Assembly (NCBI RefSeq): GCF_000013445.1
Contig: NC_007796.1
Coordinates: 620,001 to 684,000, forward strand
Direction of reading: 5' to 3'
Length of the DNA stretch: 64,000 nucleotides
DNA from: Methanospirillum hungatei JF-1
GTDB taxonomy: Archaea; Halobacteriota; Methanomicrobia; Methanomicrobiales; Methanospirillaceae
Shown: positions 28,082 to 35,683 of the stretch, one piece after another
How the letters are laid out: every line of letters starts with the position of its first letter
Numbering within the stretch: position 1 is the stretch's first letter
Made by a program: the position numbers and the translations under genes
Notes under the pieces: model-generated
What the model was told of the DNA's origin: nothing
Databases searched by the model: none
What the model saw: only the letters and a program-made list of their open reading frames with translations

Positions 28082-29341
28082 TTAGGTCCTTGTTTTCAGG
28101 TATACAGCGAAGATTATTATCAGAATGGCAGGCCAGATCATGGCCCATCCGGTAAAGCAGAATATTATCCCGGTCAGAACCAGAGAAACGGCACTGACTC
28201 CCATACCAGACCAACTGTCTTTCATGAGCACAAGACCTGCTGCACATCCAGCAAAATAGGTGAGGATAAACGTCGCATTTGGTATCTGAATGAGCACATC
28301 AAGAGTTATTATCCCACTAATATAAATACCGAGTATCAGATAAAAACAACAGAAAAGGAACGCCAGCCCGCCGACAGGGGTCTGGTAAACCGAATGAAGG
28401 AGTGAGAACTGCCGTGGTGCATACCCTGCCTTTGAAATGGCATAGGCAAGCCGTCCTGCAGCACCGGTATATGCAATCGCCGGAGCAGTCGTAATAAACA
28501 GAGTAATAATGCCTGCAATAATTACTCCGGAAGTCCCGAAGGATAGATGTATCAGATGAATGAGGGAGACTTCAGATATTCCCGGTCCATAACTCTTCGT
28601 CCCTATGACGGCACATGCAGTTGCCAGGTACAGAATACTGATGATCACCGAGGCGATGATGGTGCCCCTGACCACATCCCTGCCCGGGTCTTCAAACTCT
28701 TCGGTGACATGTGAGATAGCCTCCCACCCAAGAAAACACCAGAAAATGAGCGTTGCAGCATGACCCACACTCGGCCATCCGTGTGGCATAAATGGAACAA
28801 AATTGGAAGGTTCGATGGCATGGATACTTCCTACTACCGCTCCGATAAGGATGGCAATGGTCGCAGCAACAACGGCCATCTGAACCCCACCGGTCAGTCG
28901 CATCCCGAAAAAATTCGTTCCCACAGCAATGAAGATGATAATTCCGGTGATAATTAGTCTGCCTGTTTCGCCCAGACCAAACGCTGTTGCTGCATATCCT
29001 GCACCGGTAAGTGCAATTATGGGGACTGCCATGATGGCTGATAGTAGAAAGAACCAGCCGACAAGCATGCCGATATCTGCATTCCATGCTCTGGTCACAA
29101 AATACGAGACCCCTCCGGCGTGGGGGAACCTGACCGAGAGAAATCCCATACTCAGCGCCATTGGTATCGAAAGAATGCTCATCAGGATCCAGGCAAGAAT
29201 AGATGCAGGACCTGCTGAATCGGCAGTAAGGCCAGGTAAGAGTAAAATCCCTGAACCCAGGACTGATCCGATATAGAGGGGAATAATCTGCCAGAGTGAC
29301 AGGGATGCGGTTTTTGGTATTGATGGCTGCACGGATATCAC
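28082..29341 (-). CDS. APC-superfamily amino acid permease
   Basis: 419 aa with 12 predicted hydrophobic helices. The first contains IIPLYIGSVLGSGILLLPGL, with the APC-family GSGI motif in TM1 that coordinates substrate. GWEAISHVTEEFEDPGRD after TM6 is the conserved loop of the family. Secondary transporter in the cytoplasmic membrane; the substrate may be an amino acid or polyamine. It lies 99 bp upstream of the trpB2 transcription start region on the same strand, so a link with aromatic amino acids is possible but unproven. Confidence 0.85.
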   Translation of the reverse strand: MISVQPSIPKTASLSLWQIIPLYIGSVLGSGILLLPGLTADSAGPASILAWILMSILSIPMALSMGFLSVRFPHAGGVSYFVTRAWNADIGMLVGWFFLLSAIMAVPIIALTGAGYAATAFGLGETGRLIITGIIIFIAVGTNFFGMRLTGGVQMAVVAATIAILIGAVVGSIHAIEPSNFVPFMPHGWPSVGHAATLIFWCFLGWEAISHVTEEFEDPGRDVVRGTIIASVIISILYLATACAVIGTKSYGPGISEVSLIHLIHLSFGTSGVIIAGIITLFITTAPAIAYTGAAGRLAYAISKAGYAPRQFSLLHSVYQTPVGGLAFLFCCFYLILGIYISGIITLDVLIQIPNATFILTYFAGCAAGLVLMKDSWSGMGVSAVSLVLTGIIFCFTGWAMIWPAILIIIFAVYLKTRT

Positions 29342-29422
29342 GAATATTAGAAATGGCTTTATGAACCTCTATCCTTAGTATTCAGACAAGAAAAATACAT
29401 CCCTGAACATACTGGTAATCAA

Positions 29423-30031
29423 TTATACCTTTTCTTCTTCACGGATGCTTTCCAACCATGCATTGAAACGACGAACAAATGTAATTCTCACCTCCTGGTT
29501 ATCATGAGATATCTGAGTCAGATTTGGTTCATGAGTAATTTTGCATACCGCTGGTATGGTATCAGACACTCCATCCCAGGTATTTACTGGGAAACCTGCC
29601 CGTTTTAACAATGGATCCCATGTTGCATCTATCAGTTTCCATTCACCTGTAAGAAAAACCTCTAAACAGAGATGGACTGATGATGGAAGTTCTGGAAAAA
29701 GAATGGTTATTGATTCCGGATAATCAATTGGCTGATCCTGCCACCTGAACGGGATGTACCTATATCGGGTCATGAATCCGAGTTGTTCTAACATCCATGA
29801 AAGAAGTTGGTGTTTCGGTCCGCACCATCCTTTATTTTCAGTAATCATCCGCCGAATGATATCTTCTGATTCATTCCAATCGGGGACGATTGCATATGGG
29901 ATATCCCTGATATGAGTAAAGACAGAAATAAGGCTTTCCTTTTTTAAAAGGCCTTTCGTCCACTCTTGTAATAAGGAAGAGTAAAAAGTATTTCCGCTCA
30001 TTATGTATGGTTTTTTATATCTCACGATCAT
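29423..30031 (-). CDS. Transglutaminase-like cysteine-protease-fold protein
   Basis: 202 aa, single domain, no signal peptide. The region GWCGPKHQLLSWMLEQLGF (~res 90) supplies the catalytic Cys; SSVHLCLEVFLTGEWKLIDATWD (~117-140) supplies His and Asp in the right order, giving a complete Cys-His-Asp triad of the transglutaminase/peptide-N-glycanase fold. In prokaryotes this fold usually indicates a peptidase or acyltransferase. Location cytosolic. Substrate unknown. Isolated gene. Confidence 0.75.
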   Translation of the reverse strand: MIVRYKKPYIMSGNTFYSSLLQEWTKGLLKKESLISVFTHIRDIPYAIVPDWNESEDIIRRMITENKGWCGPKHQLLSWMLEQLGFMTRYRYIPFRWQDQPIDYPESITILFPELPSSVHLCLEVFLTGEWKLIDATWDPLLKRAGFPVNTWDGVSDTIPAVCKITHEPNLTQISHDNQEVRITFVRRFNAWLESIREEEKV

Positions 30032-30120
30032 AAGGATTTAACCCCAGTTCAGGATACATATAAGAGGAAAGTTGTATCTTTCTTCAGCTCTCATCTTTCC
30101 TAGGACTTTTCATCCATAGA

Positions 30121-30816
30121 ATGTATGGAGGATTCACACCGGTGTCAGAAGATAATCTGAAAGCAGTTTGTATTTATGCCCGGAATCAGAAGGGGGTCCT
30201 GAAAGAGATAGCCGGGACCTTTGCAGACCATAATGCAAATATTGTCATGATCCATCTGGAGACGATACATGGCAGGACTGAAGATGTTTTTGATGAACTC
30301 TACATTGAATATGAAGGTGAAGTTCATCAGGATGATCTCCTCAGTGCCTTACAGGAACTGTCCGGTGTACGGGATGTCATTCAGCATGTTTCTTTTGGGG
30401 ATATTTATGGAAAACGGGTTATCATCATCGGGGGAGGGGCCCAGGTAGCCCAGGTTGCCATGGGAGCCGTCAATGAAGCAGACCGGCATAATATCAGAGG
30501 AGAGCGGATATCTGTGGATACCATCCCACTTGTCGGAGAAAAAACGCTTGCCCAGGCGATTGATGCCGTGACCCGGCTGCCCCGGGTGGAGATCCTGGTT
30601 CTTGCCGGCTCAATCATGGGAGGAGCAGTTTCAGAATCGGTGGATCGGGTGAAACTTGCAGGCATTCCTGTTATTGCCCTGAATATGGCTGGAAGCGTTG
30701 CTGACCATGCCGACCTTGTCGTCACCGATCCCATTCAGGCAGGAGTGTTTGCCGTGATGCATGTATCTACCATAGCAGTATTTGATGTAAACCGTGTAAG
30801 GGGGAAAAAATTCTGA
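30121..30816 (+). CDS. ACT-domain protein, DUF5612 family
   Basis: 231 aa. Residues ~12-90 are an ACT domain (KAVCIYARNQKGVLKEIAGTFADHNANIVMIHLET), which normally binds amino acids. The remainder (IYGKRVIIIGGGAQVAQVAMGAVNEADRHNIRGERISVDTIPLVGE) has a Rossmann-like glycine loop and matches the methanogen family DUF5612. Function unknown; it looks like an amino-acid-sensing regulator or enzyme. GTG 30142 is an alternative start. It leads the Sua5/nucleotidyltransferase genes and overlaps the likely start of Sua5. Confidence 0.8.
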   Translation: MYGGFTPVSEDNLKAVCIYARNQKGVLKEIAGTFADHNANIVMIHLETIHGRTEDVFDELYIEYEGEVHQDDLLSALQELSGVRDVIQHVSFGDIYGKRVIIIGGGAQVAQVAMGAVNEADRHNIRGERISVDTIPLVGEKTLAQAIDAVTRLPRVEILVLAGSIMGGAVSESVDRVKLAGIPVIALNMAGSVADHADLVVTDPIQAGVFAVMHVSTIAVFDVNRVRGKKF

Positions 30817-31391
30817 ATATATCATTAGAACGGGCATTAGATGTCCTGATGCATGATGGTCTGGTTGTATATCCGACAGATACCCTGTATGGTCTTGGAG
30901 CTGATGCCTTATCGGATGAGGCAATTCTGAAAGTATTTGAAGCAAAGGGCCGTGAATATCATAAACCCATCTCGATTGCGGTATCAGATCCTGACATGAT
31001 TGGTGCGGTTGCCTATGTGGATGAGATGGCAGAGCAGTTTATTGAAGAGTTCCTTCCCGGACCGGTCACCCTCATCCTTCCTGCACGAAATATTTTATCA
31101 ACACGGCTTACCGCCGGGACGAAAAAGATAGGAATCAGGTATCCGAACCATGAGGTGGCCCTTGAACTGATATCCCGGTATGACACTCCGATAACAGCAA
31201 CCAGTGCCAATCTGTCCGGTGGTCCTGACCCTGTCACGATTGATCTCTGTAATGTACCGTATGACTGTGCGGTAAATGTCGGACCACTCTCTGGGACGCC
31301 CTCAACGGTCGTTGATCTGGAGTTTCGTGAGATCATCCGGGTTGGAGCAGATATAGAGTCAGTCGCATCATTTCTGGCAAAGTGGTCCTGA
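30813..31391 (+). CDS. sua5: Threonylcarbamoyl-AMP synthase (Sua5/YciO/YrdC)
   Basis: Makes threonylcarbamoyl-AMP for tRNA t6A37. LVVYPTDTLYGLGADALS, KPISIAVSD, PGPVTLILPA, ITATSANLSG are all family hallmarks; single YrdC domain, no C-terminal Sua5 extension. Start: the first ATG (30849) gives 180 aa beginning MHDGL. In frame upstream, the sequence NISLERALDVLM continues a YrdC-like N-terminal helix back to CTG 30813, which overlaps the previous stop as CTGA and follows a purine-rich aggggg about 8 nt away. I favour CTG (192 aa), with the ATG as fallback. Confidence 0.85.
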   Translation: MNISLERALDVLMHDGLVVYPTDTLYGLGADALSDEAILKVFEAKGREYHKPISIAVSDPDMIGAVAYVDEMAEQFIEEFLPGPVTLILPARNILSTRLTAGTKKIGIRYPNHEVALELISRYDTPITATSANLSGGPDPVTIDLCNVPYDCAVNVGPLSGTPSTVVDLEFREIIRVGADIESVASFLAKWS

Positions 31392-32320
31392 TGAAACCGA
31401 TTCGACTTCGTGATTTTGTCAGGGATACGAATGGATGGTACTATGCCGTTGCAACCTATGACAACACCTTTACCATTGGATCGGTCCTGCGATATATCCC
31501 TGACCCGGCCGGAGACCGGACTGATGGAACCGGAACCAGGTACCGGAAGGTAGAGTTTGAAGAAGCGTATCGTCTCATCGCAGAGCATCATCCTGACTGG
31601 GCAGGTCTTGTTCACCGGATTCCGCATGATCAGATAACTGCCGTATTAAAACCGGATGAAGCGATAGAACAGATCGCATCTACTCATCCGAAGGTTGCAC
31701 AACTGATAAAAGCCCTCCATCTTCCTCCTTGTACCTTTGGTGTGACGGGTTCTCTTCTTTGTGGTCTTGGGGGAGAAAATTCTGACATTGATGGGGTCGT
31801 GTATGGTCCAGCCTTCAGACATGCCCAAAAGCAGCTGGTCAGGGCCATTCAGATGGGTTCGGTTGAGGAGCTGAGTGAAGATCTCTGGAAGACCGTTTAC
31901 AGGAAACGCAATCCAGATACCTCATATGAAGAATTCATCCTGCATGAGAAGAGAAAATTAAACCGTGGTCAGGTGGACGGGACATATTTCGACCTTCTTT
32001 ATACCCGTGGATATCAGGATCTTCCAGGTTTTACCATGGAGAAAGGGACCATTCTTGGAAAACGGGTCATTGAAGCTATGGTAATTGATGATCAGTTTGC
32101 ATTTGACAGCCCGGCAGTGTATGAAATTGATCACCCTGAAATCTCCCGGGTTCTTTCGTTCACGCATACATACACCGGCCAGGCTTTTACCGGAGAACGG
32201 CTCCAGGCACAAGGAATTGTTGAAAAGCACGGAAATGAGCAATGGCTGGTGGTCGGGACAACCAGGGAAGCGAAGGGAGAGTATATCAGATCCCTGTCAC
32301 TTCTTGAGCAGGAAGGATAG
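31391..32320 (+). CDS. Predicted nucleotidyltransferase (COG2413-like)
   Basis: 309 aa from ATG 31391, which overlaps the sua5 stop (TGATG); GTG 31382 is an alternative. The central motif GSLLCGLGGENSDIDGVVYG (~res 116-136) is the hG[GS]...DxD signature of Pol-beta-type nucleotidyltransferases. An N-terminal ~90 residues (WYYAVATYDNTFTIGSVLRYIPD) form a separate, beta-rich part and the C-terminal ~80 residues another. Substrate unknown. Tight coupling with sua5 suggests a tRNA- or nucleotide-related job, by inference only. Its 3' end overlaps the convergent Cas4-like gene by 24 bp. Confidence 0.75.
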   Translation: MKPIRLRDFVRDTNGWYYAVATYDNTFTIGSVLRYIPDPAGDRTDGTGTRYRKVEFEEAYRLIAEHHPDWAGLVHRIPHDQITAVLKPDEAIEQIASTHPKVAQLIKALHLPPCTFGVTGSLLCGLGGENSDIDGVVYGPAFRHAQKQLVRAIQMGSVEELSEDLWKTVYRKRNPDTSYEEFILHEKRKLNRGQVDGTYFDLLYTRGYQDLPGFTMEKGTILGKRVIEAMVIDDQFAFDSPAVYEIDHPEISRVLSFTHTYTGQAFTGERLQAQGIVEKHGNEQWLVVGTTREAKGEYIRSLSLLEQEG

Positions 32321-32995
32321 CCGTCGTGGTGCATTCTGTGCACACCGGTCCGAAAACCTGCATCGTGAGCATGGAGGATTCAGAGGTTTGTGGGGAAACT
32401 CGCCATTATCGATCTCTTTTACCTGTTGAATCAGATGGAGTACCCTTCTCCGGTCTTTCGGTGTCGGTTCATAATATCTGATAATACCTGACCGGACATA
32501 TTCAATATATATGCCTGGTGTTTTCACAGCACCGGCCTCTTCAATGCAGAGCAGAAAGGCTGCAGTTCTGATTGCATCCTCAGCCCAGCACCCGGTTTTC
32601 GGAGCCATAGTGCACCGGGTCAGGGTATATTCACCATTTTGTGCATGATATTTATCAAGGAGCCCATGAATTCCTGCTCTCTCTGATCGGACAGAAATAT
32701 CAGTCTCTGTCCAGGGTCTGACCGGAGCATGTTCCATTGCCATGAGACAATCTCTGAGGAAATGCCTTTTATCTTCTGATATCTCTGGATGTATCATATG
32801 AAGAGTATACCAGAGTTCCTCTTCGGTCGAACCCTTCTCTGCGCATGAGACCAGTTTACAAATACTGTACTGTATCGCAGGTTTTGAGGGGATATCTTTG
32901 TAAAAGAAATACTGCCGTGGACAATGAAATGCTCTGATAAGAGATGATATTGCAATACCATTATCCGGATTTTTGGAATAGCACGGTTCGGTCAT
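32297..32995 (-). CDS. Orphan Cas4-like (DUF83) protein with altered active site
   Basis: 232 aa from ATG 32995 (MTEPCYSKN); a longer form from 33019 would overlap the start region of the divergent gene. ISSLIRAFHCPRQYFFYKD at the N-terminus and PPCSRCRFSDRC at the C-terminus place four Cys as in the Cas4 Fe-S cluster (C ... C-x2-C-x5-C). HGLLDKY supplies the first acidic residue. The segment aligned by eye with the Cas4 E-x-K motif reads TLTRCTMAPKTG, i.e. Thr-x-Cys before the conserved APKTG. So the fold and cluster are kept but the nuclease centre looks lost. No CRISPR array or other cas gene is in the window. Confidence 0.7.
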   Translation of the reverse strand: MTEPCYSKNPDNGIAISSLIRAFHCPRQYFFYKDIPSKPAIQYSICKLVSCAEKGSTEEELWYTLHMIHPEISEDKRHFLRDCLMAMEHAPVRPWTETDISVRSERAGIHGLLDKYHAQNGEYTLTRCTMAPKTGCWAEDAIRTAAFLLCIEEAGAVKTPGIYIEYVRSGIIRYYEPTPKDRRRVLHLIQQVKEIDNGEFPHKPLNPPCSRCRFSDRCAQNAPRRLSFLLKK

Positions 32996-33026
32996 TTTAT
33001 TGGAACAGGCGTCAAACAAGTGTGAG

Positions 33027-33317
33027 ATGGCATCAAATGAAATTCAGGTAACTATACCACCAAATGTAGAGCCGGTCTACAGTAATATGATCCAGATAGC
33101 TTATAAGGAAGATGAATTTACGTTCATTTTTCTGCATCAGATACCGGGGATCAACCAGGCACGGGGAAAGGCCGTTGTCAGTATCAGTCCAAACCATGCA
33201 AAAAACCTCCTCGCCGTTCTGCAGCGGACCGTCGGTGAATATGAACAAAAATTCAGGACCCTTGAGGCTCCCCAGGATAAACAGCAGAACGTTACTGCAA
33301 TGACCGGATATTCATAA
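33027..33317 (+). CDS. DUF3467 small protein
   Basis: 96 aa from ATG 33027 (MASNEIQVTIPPNVEPVYSNMIQIAYKEDEF); a longer start at 33000 adds nine residues that overlap the divergent promoter region. The strand-rich sequence IQIAYKEDEFTFIFLHQIPG and VSISPNHAKNLLAVLQRTVGEYE match the DUF3467 pattern, widespread in bacteria and archaea and of unknown function. Only 31 bp separate it from the Cas4-like start, so they share a promoter region. Confidence 0.75.
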   Translation: MASNEIQVTIPPNVEPVYSNMIQIAYKEDEFTFIFLHQIPGINQARGKAVVSISPNHAKNLLAVLQRTVGEYEQKFRTLEAPQDKQQNVTAMTGYS

Positions 33318-33418
33318 AAATATTCTCTTAAAAAAATTTAGTAAACCCTTCCTAGGGTCTCGTTTCTCTATTTTTAATAAATTGGTGAAAAATGCAGTCC
33401 CAGAAAGGTTTTGGGAGA

Positions 33419-35485
33419 TTAGTATACTCCCTGTGCTTTCACCCGGTAGATCTGGTACAGCAGTCTTCCGACAACCCGGTACATCATATCCAGTTCTTCA
33501 AAACTTGGGATACTGTGTGAATGAAGGATATGCCGGCCACGATCCATCGATGCTCCCCCGAGCAGTGTTGGAATAATTCTCTTATCAGTGGACTTTGAGA
33601 ATTTGAGTATCTGATTTGCCAGCTGTTCGGATGAGAGGATGTTGTTTGGGAACCCGACGATAAAGCACATATCCCAGAGTGCATCGTTCTTTGCAAGCAC
33701 TTCAAAGGTCTTTTCAAACCGTGCCTCGGTTGCGTCACCGAGCAGATCAATTGGGTTTCCACGGTTCCAGAACTCAGGAAGGAACGAGTCCATCTCTTTG
33801 ACCAGGTAATCAGGCAGGTCAATCATCTTGATACCGTACCGCTCGGTATAGTCAGATGAGAGCACCGCAAATCCTCCTGCGTTGGTAACAACGATGGCAC
33901 GGCGACCTTTGGGATAACGCTTCGGATGAGAGAGCATCTCTGCTGCAAGGAATGCACCGGTCAGGGTGTGTACAAGCAGGACACCTGATTTTCTGAATGC
34001 CTCAACATAGACATCATAGGATCCGGACAGGGACCCGGTATGTGATGCAGCTGCTGCCTGACCACGGGCAGATGACCCGGCCTTTAACGCAACAACCGGT
34101 TTATGCCTGGATACCTCGCTCACGATCTCCATAAAGGCTTTTCCGTTCTTGATCTGCTCAATGTACATGATGATAACTTTTGTCTCCGGGTCTGCGGCGG
34201 CGGCCCTGAGATAATCAAAGAAGTTCAGATCAGCCTGGTTCCCGACAGATACCACAAAGGAGAACCCGATATCCTTGGTAAGAGACCAGTCAACAACGGT
34301 GTTGACGATAGCACCACTCTGTGAGATGAAAGCAATGTTCCCCGGATTTGGTGACTGTGCAACATAGGTTGTGTCAAGCCCGATCGGTGGGATGATAAGT
34401 CCGAGACAGTTTGGTCCGACGATCCTGGTCCCGTATCGGTGCGCAATCTCAACGATACGTTCCTCAAGCATCCGGCCCTCCTCGCTCATCTCCTTAAATC
34501 CGGCGGTAATGACAACCGCAATCTTGACTCCCTTCTTTCCACACTCCTCCATGACCCCGGGGACGTGTCGGGCAGGGACCGTGATAACAGCAAGGTCTAT
34601 CTCATCATCAGGAATATCAAGAACGGTGGGGTAGGCTTTCAGACCTTGAATGGTGTCACGCTTGTTGTTAATCGGGTAGACTTTCCCAGGGAAGTGGAGC
34701 AGGTTATGCATGACCGCATATCCCATCTTGTTCTTGTCATCAGAAGCACCTATGACCGCGACAGACTTTGGCTTGAAATATTCCGGTGGGATTGGTTCAA
34801 GTTCGACAACATCAAGAAGATGGATGTCATTGTCCATGATGATACGGGCATCAACTGCACAGGCACCTGAATCATATAACCTGATCGGGTTGATATCAAA
34901 CTCACGCAGGTCCTTTTGATCCTCAAACATCTTGCAGACGTTCTTGATGATCTGAATAAGGCACTCCTCATCCTTGGGTTTGGAACCGCGGTATCCGGTG
35001 ATGAGCGGGTAGGAGTCAATATCTGTGACCATCTTCCTGATCTCATCCTCGTCAATCGGAAGGATACGAAGGGTAACATCCTTCATCAGTTCAACAAGAG
35101 TACCACCGATACCAAAGGTGATCACCTTTCCAAAAGTTGGGTCAGTCTTTCCTCCGATGATAAGTTCAAGACCGGGAGCTGCCTGGTTCTCGACAATTAC
35201 TCCATGAATGTCAGCATTCTGGTTATAGGCACGGGCATTTGCTACAATCTGGTTAAATGCAGACTGGGCTGATTCTTTTGTTCCAATACCAACAATCACA
35301 CCCCCGGCATCACTCTTATGAACGATATCCGGTGAGATGATCTTCATCACTACCGGAAAACCAATCGCTTCTGCTGCTGATCCTGCGTCTTCCGCCCGTG
35401 TAACAATCCGGTACTTCGGGGTTGGAATCCCATATTTTGAAAGCAGATCATATCCTTCAGATTCACTGAGCATCCATTCTGTCAT
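33419..35485 (-). CDS. acd: ADP-forming acetate/acyl-CoA synthetase, fused subunits
   Basis: 688 aa: ATP-grasp (beta) part first, residues ~1-225 (YGIPTPKYRIV, GFPVVMKIISPDIVHKSDAGGVIVGI), then CoA-binding and succinyl-CoA-ligase-like (alpha) parts ~235-688 (KSVAVIGASDDKNKMGYAV, VGPNCLGLI, FISQSGAIV). The phosphorylated His lies in ASHTGSLSGS (~res 483). Reaction: acyl-CoA + ADP + Pi = acid + CoA + ATP, reversible. Divergent from the AMP-forming enzyme, so both acetate-activating routes are encoded side by side. Confidence 0.9.
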   Translation of the reverse strand: MTEWMLSESEGYDLLSKYGIPTPKYRIVTRAEDAGSAAEAIGFPVVMKIISPDIVHKSDAGGVIVGIGTKESAQSAFNQIVANARAYNQNADIHGVIVENQAAPGLELIIGGKTDPTFGKVITFGIGGTLVELMKDVTLRILPIDEDEIRKMVTDIDSYPLITGYRGSKPKDEECLIQIIKNVCKMFEDQKDLREFDINPIRLYDSGACAVDARIIMDNDIHLLDVVELEPIPPEYFKPKSVAVIGASDDKNKMGYAVMHNLLHFPGKVYPINNKRDTIQGLKAYPTVLDIPDDEIDLAVITVPARHVPGVMEECGKKGVKIAVVITAGFKEMSEEGRMLEERIVEIAHRYGTRIVGPNCLGLIIPPIGLDTTYVAQSPNPGNIAFISQSGAIVNTVVDWSLTKDIGFSFVVSVGNQADLNFFDYLRAAAADPETKVIIMYIEQIKNGKAFMEIVSEVSRHKPVVALKAGSSARGQAAAASHTGSLSGSYDVYVEAFRKSGVLLVHTLTGAFLAAEMLSHPKRYPKGRRAIVVTNAGGFAVLSSDYTERYGIKMIDLPDYLVKEMDSFLPEFWNRGNPIDLLGDATEARFEKTFEVLAKNDALWDMCFIVGFPNNILSSEQLANQILKFSKSTDKRIIPTLLGGASMDRGRHILHSHSIPSFEELDMMYRVVGRLLYQIYRVKAQGVY

Positions 35486-35641
35486 GTATAACCTCTGCTA
35501 TGTCATGCCGGATCTTCCGACTTCAACAAATGACGTATGATGATTCGTCAAATTCTGCACTTACGATGTGAGCCACCAACCCATATAAAACAACCGTATC
35601 TGTCGATCAATGACAATTCAAGAAAATAATAAAGAATTTAA

Positions 35642-35653
35642 GGAATTGTCCAT
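35642..35653 (+). promoter_or_regulatory. 12-bp word shared with TBP 2 upstream region
   Basis: GGAATTGTCCAT lies about 31-42 bp before the acsA start region and is repeated without mismatch at 59242-59253 before the second TBP gene. Its half ATTGTCC is not part of a good TATA box. It is a candidate binding site or common promoter element; function is inferred only from the repetition. Confidence 0.35.
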
Positions 35654-35683
35654 GATAAATAATGATAATTGGGGTGAATAATT

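Noticed and set aside
32297-33019. Possible CRISPR-Cas locus
   Set aside because: Only a Cas4-like gene is present; no array of spaced repeats or other cas gene was found in the window.
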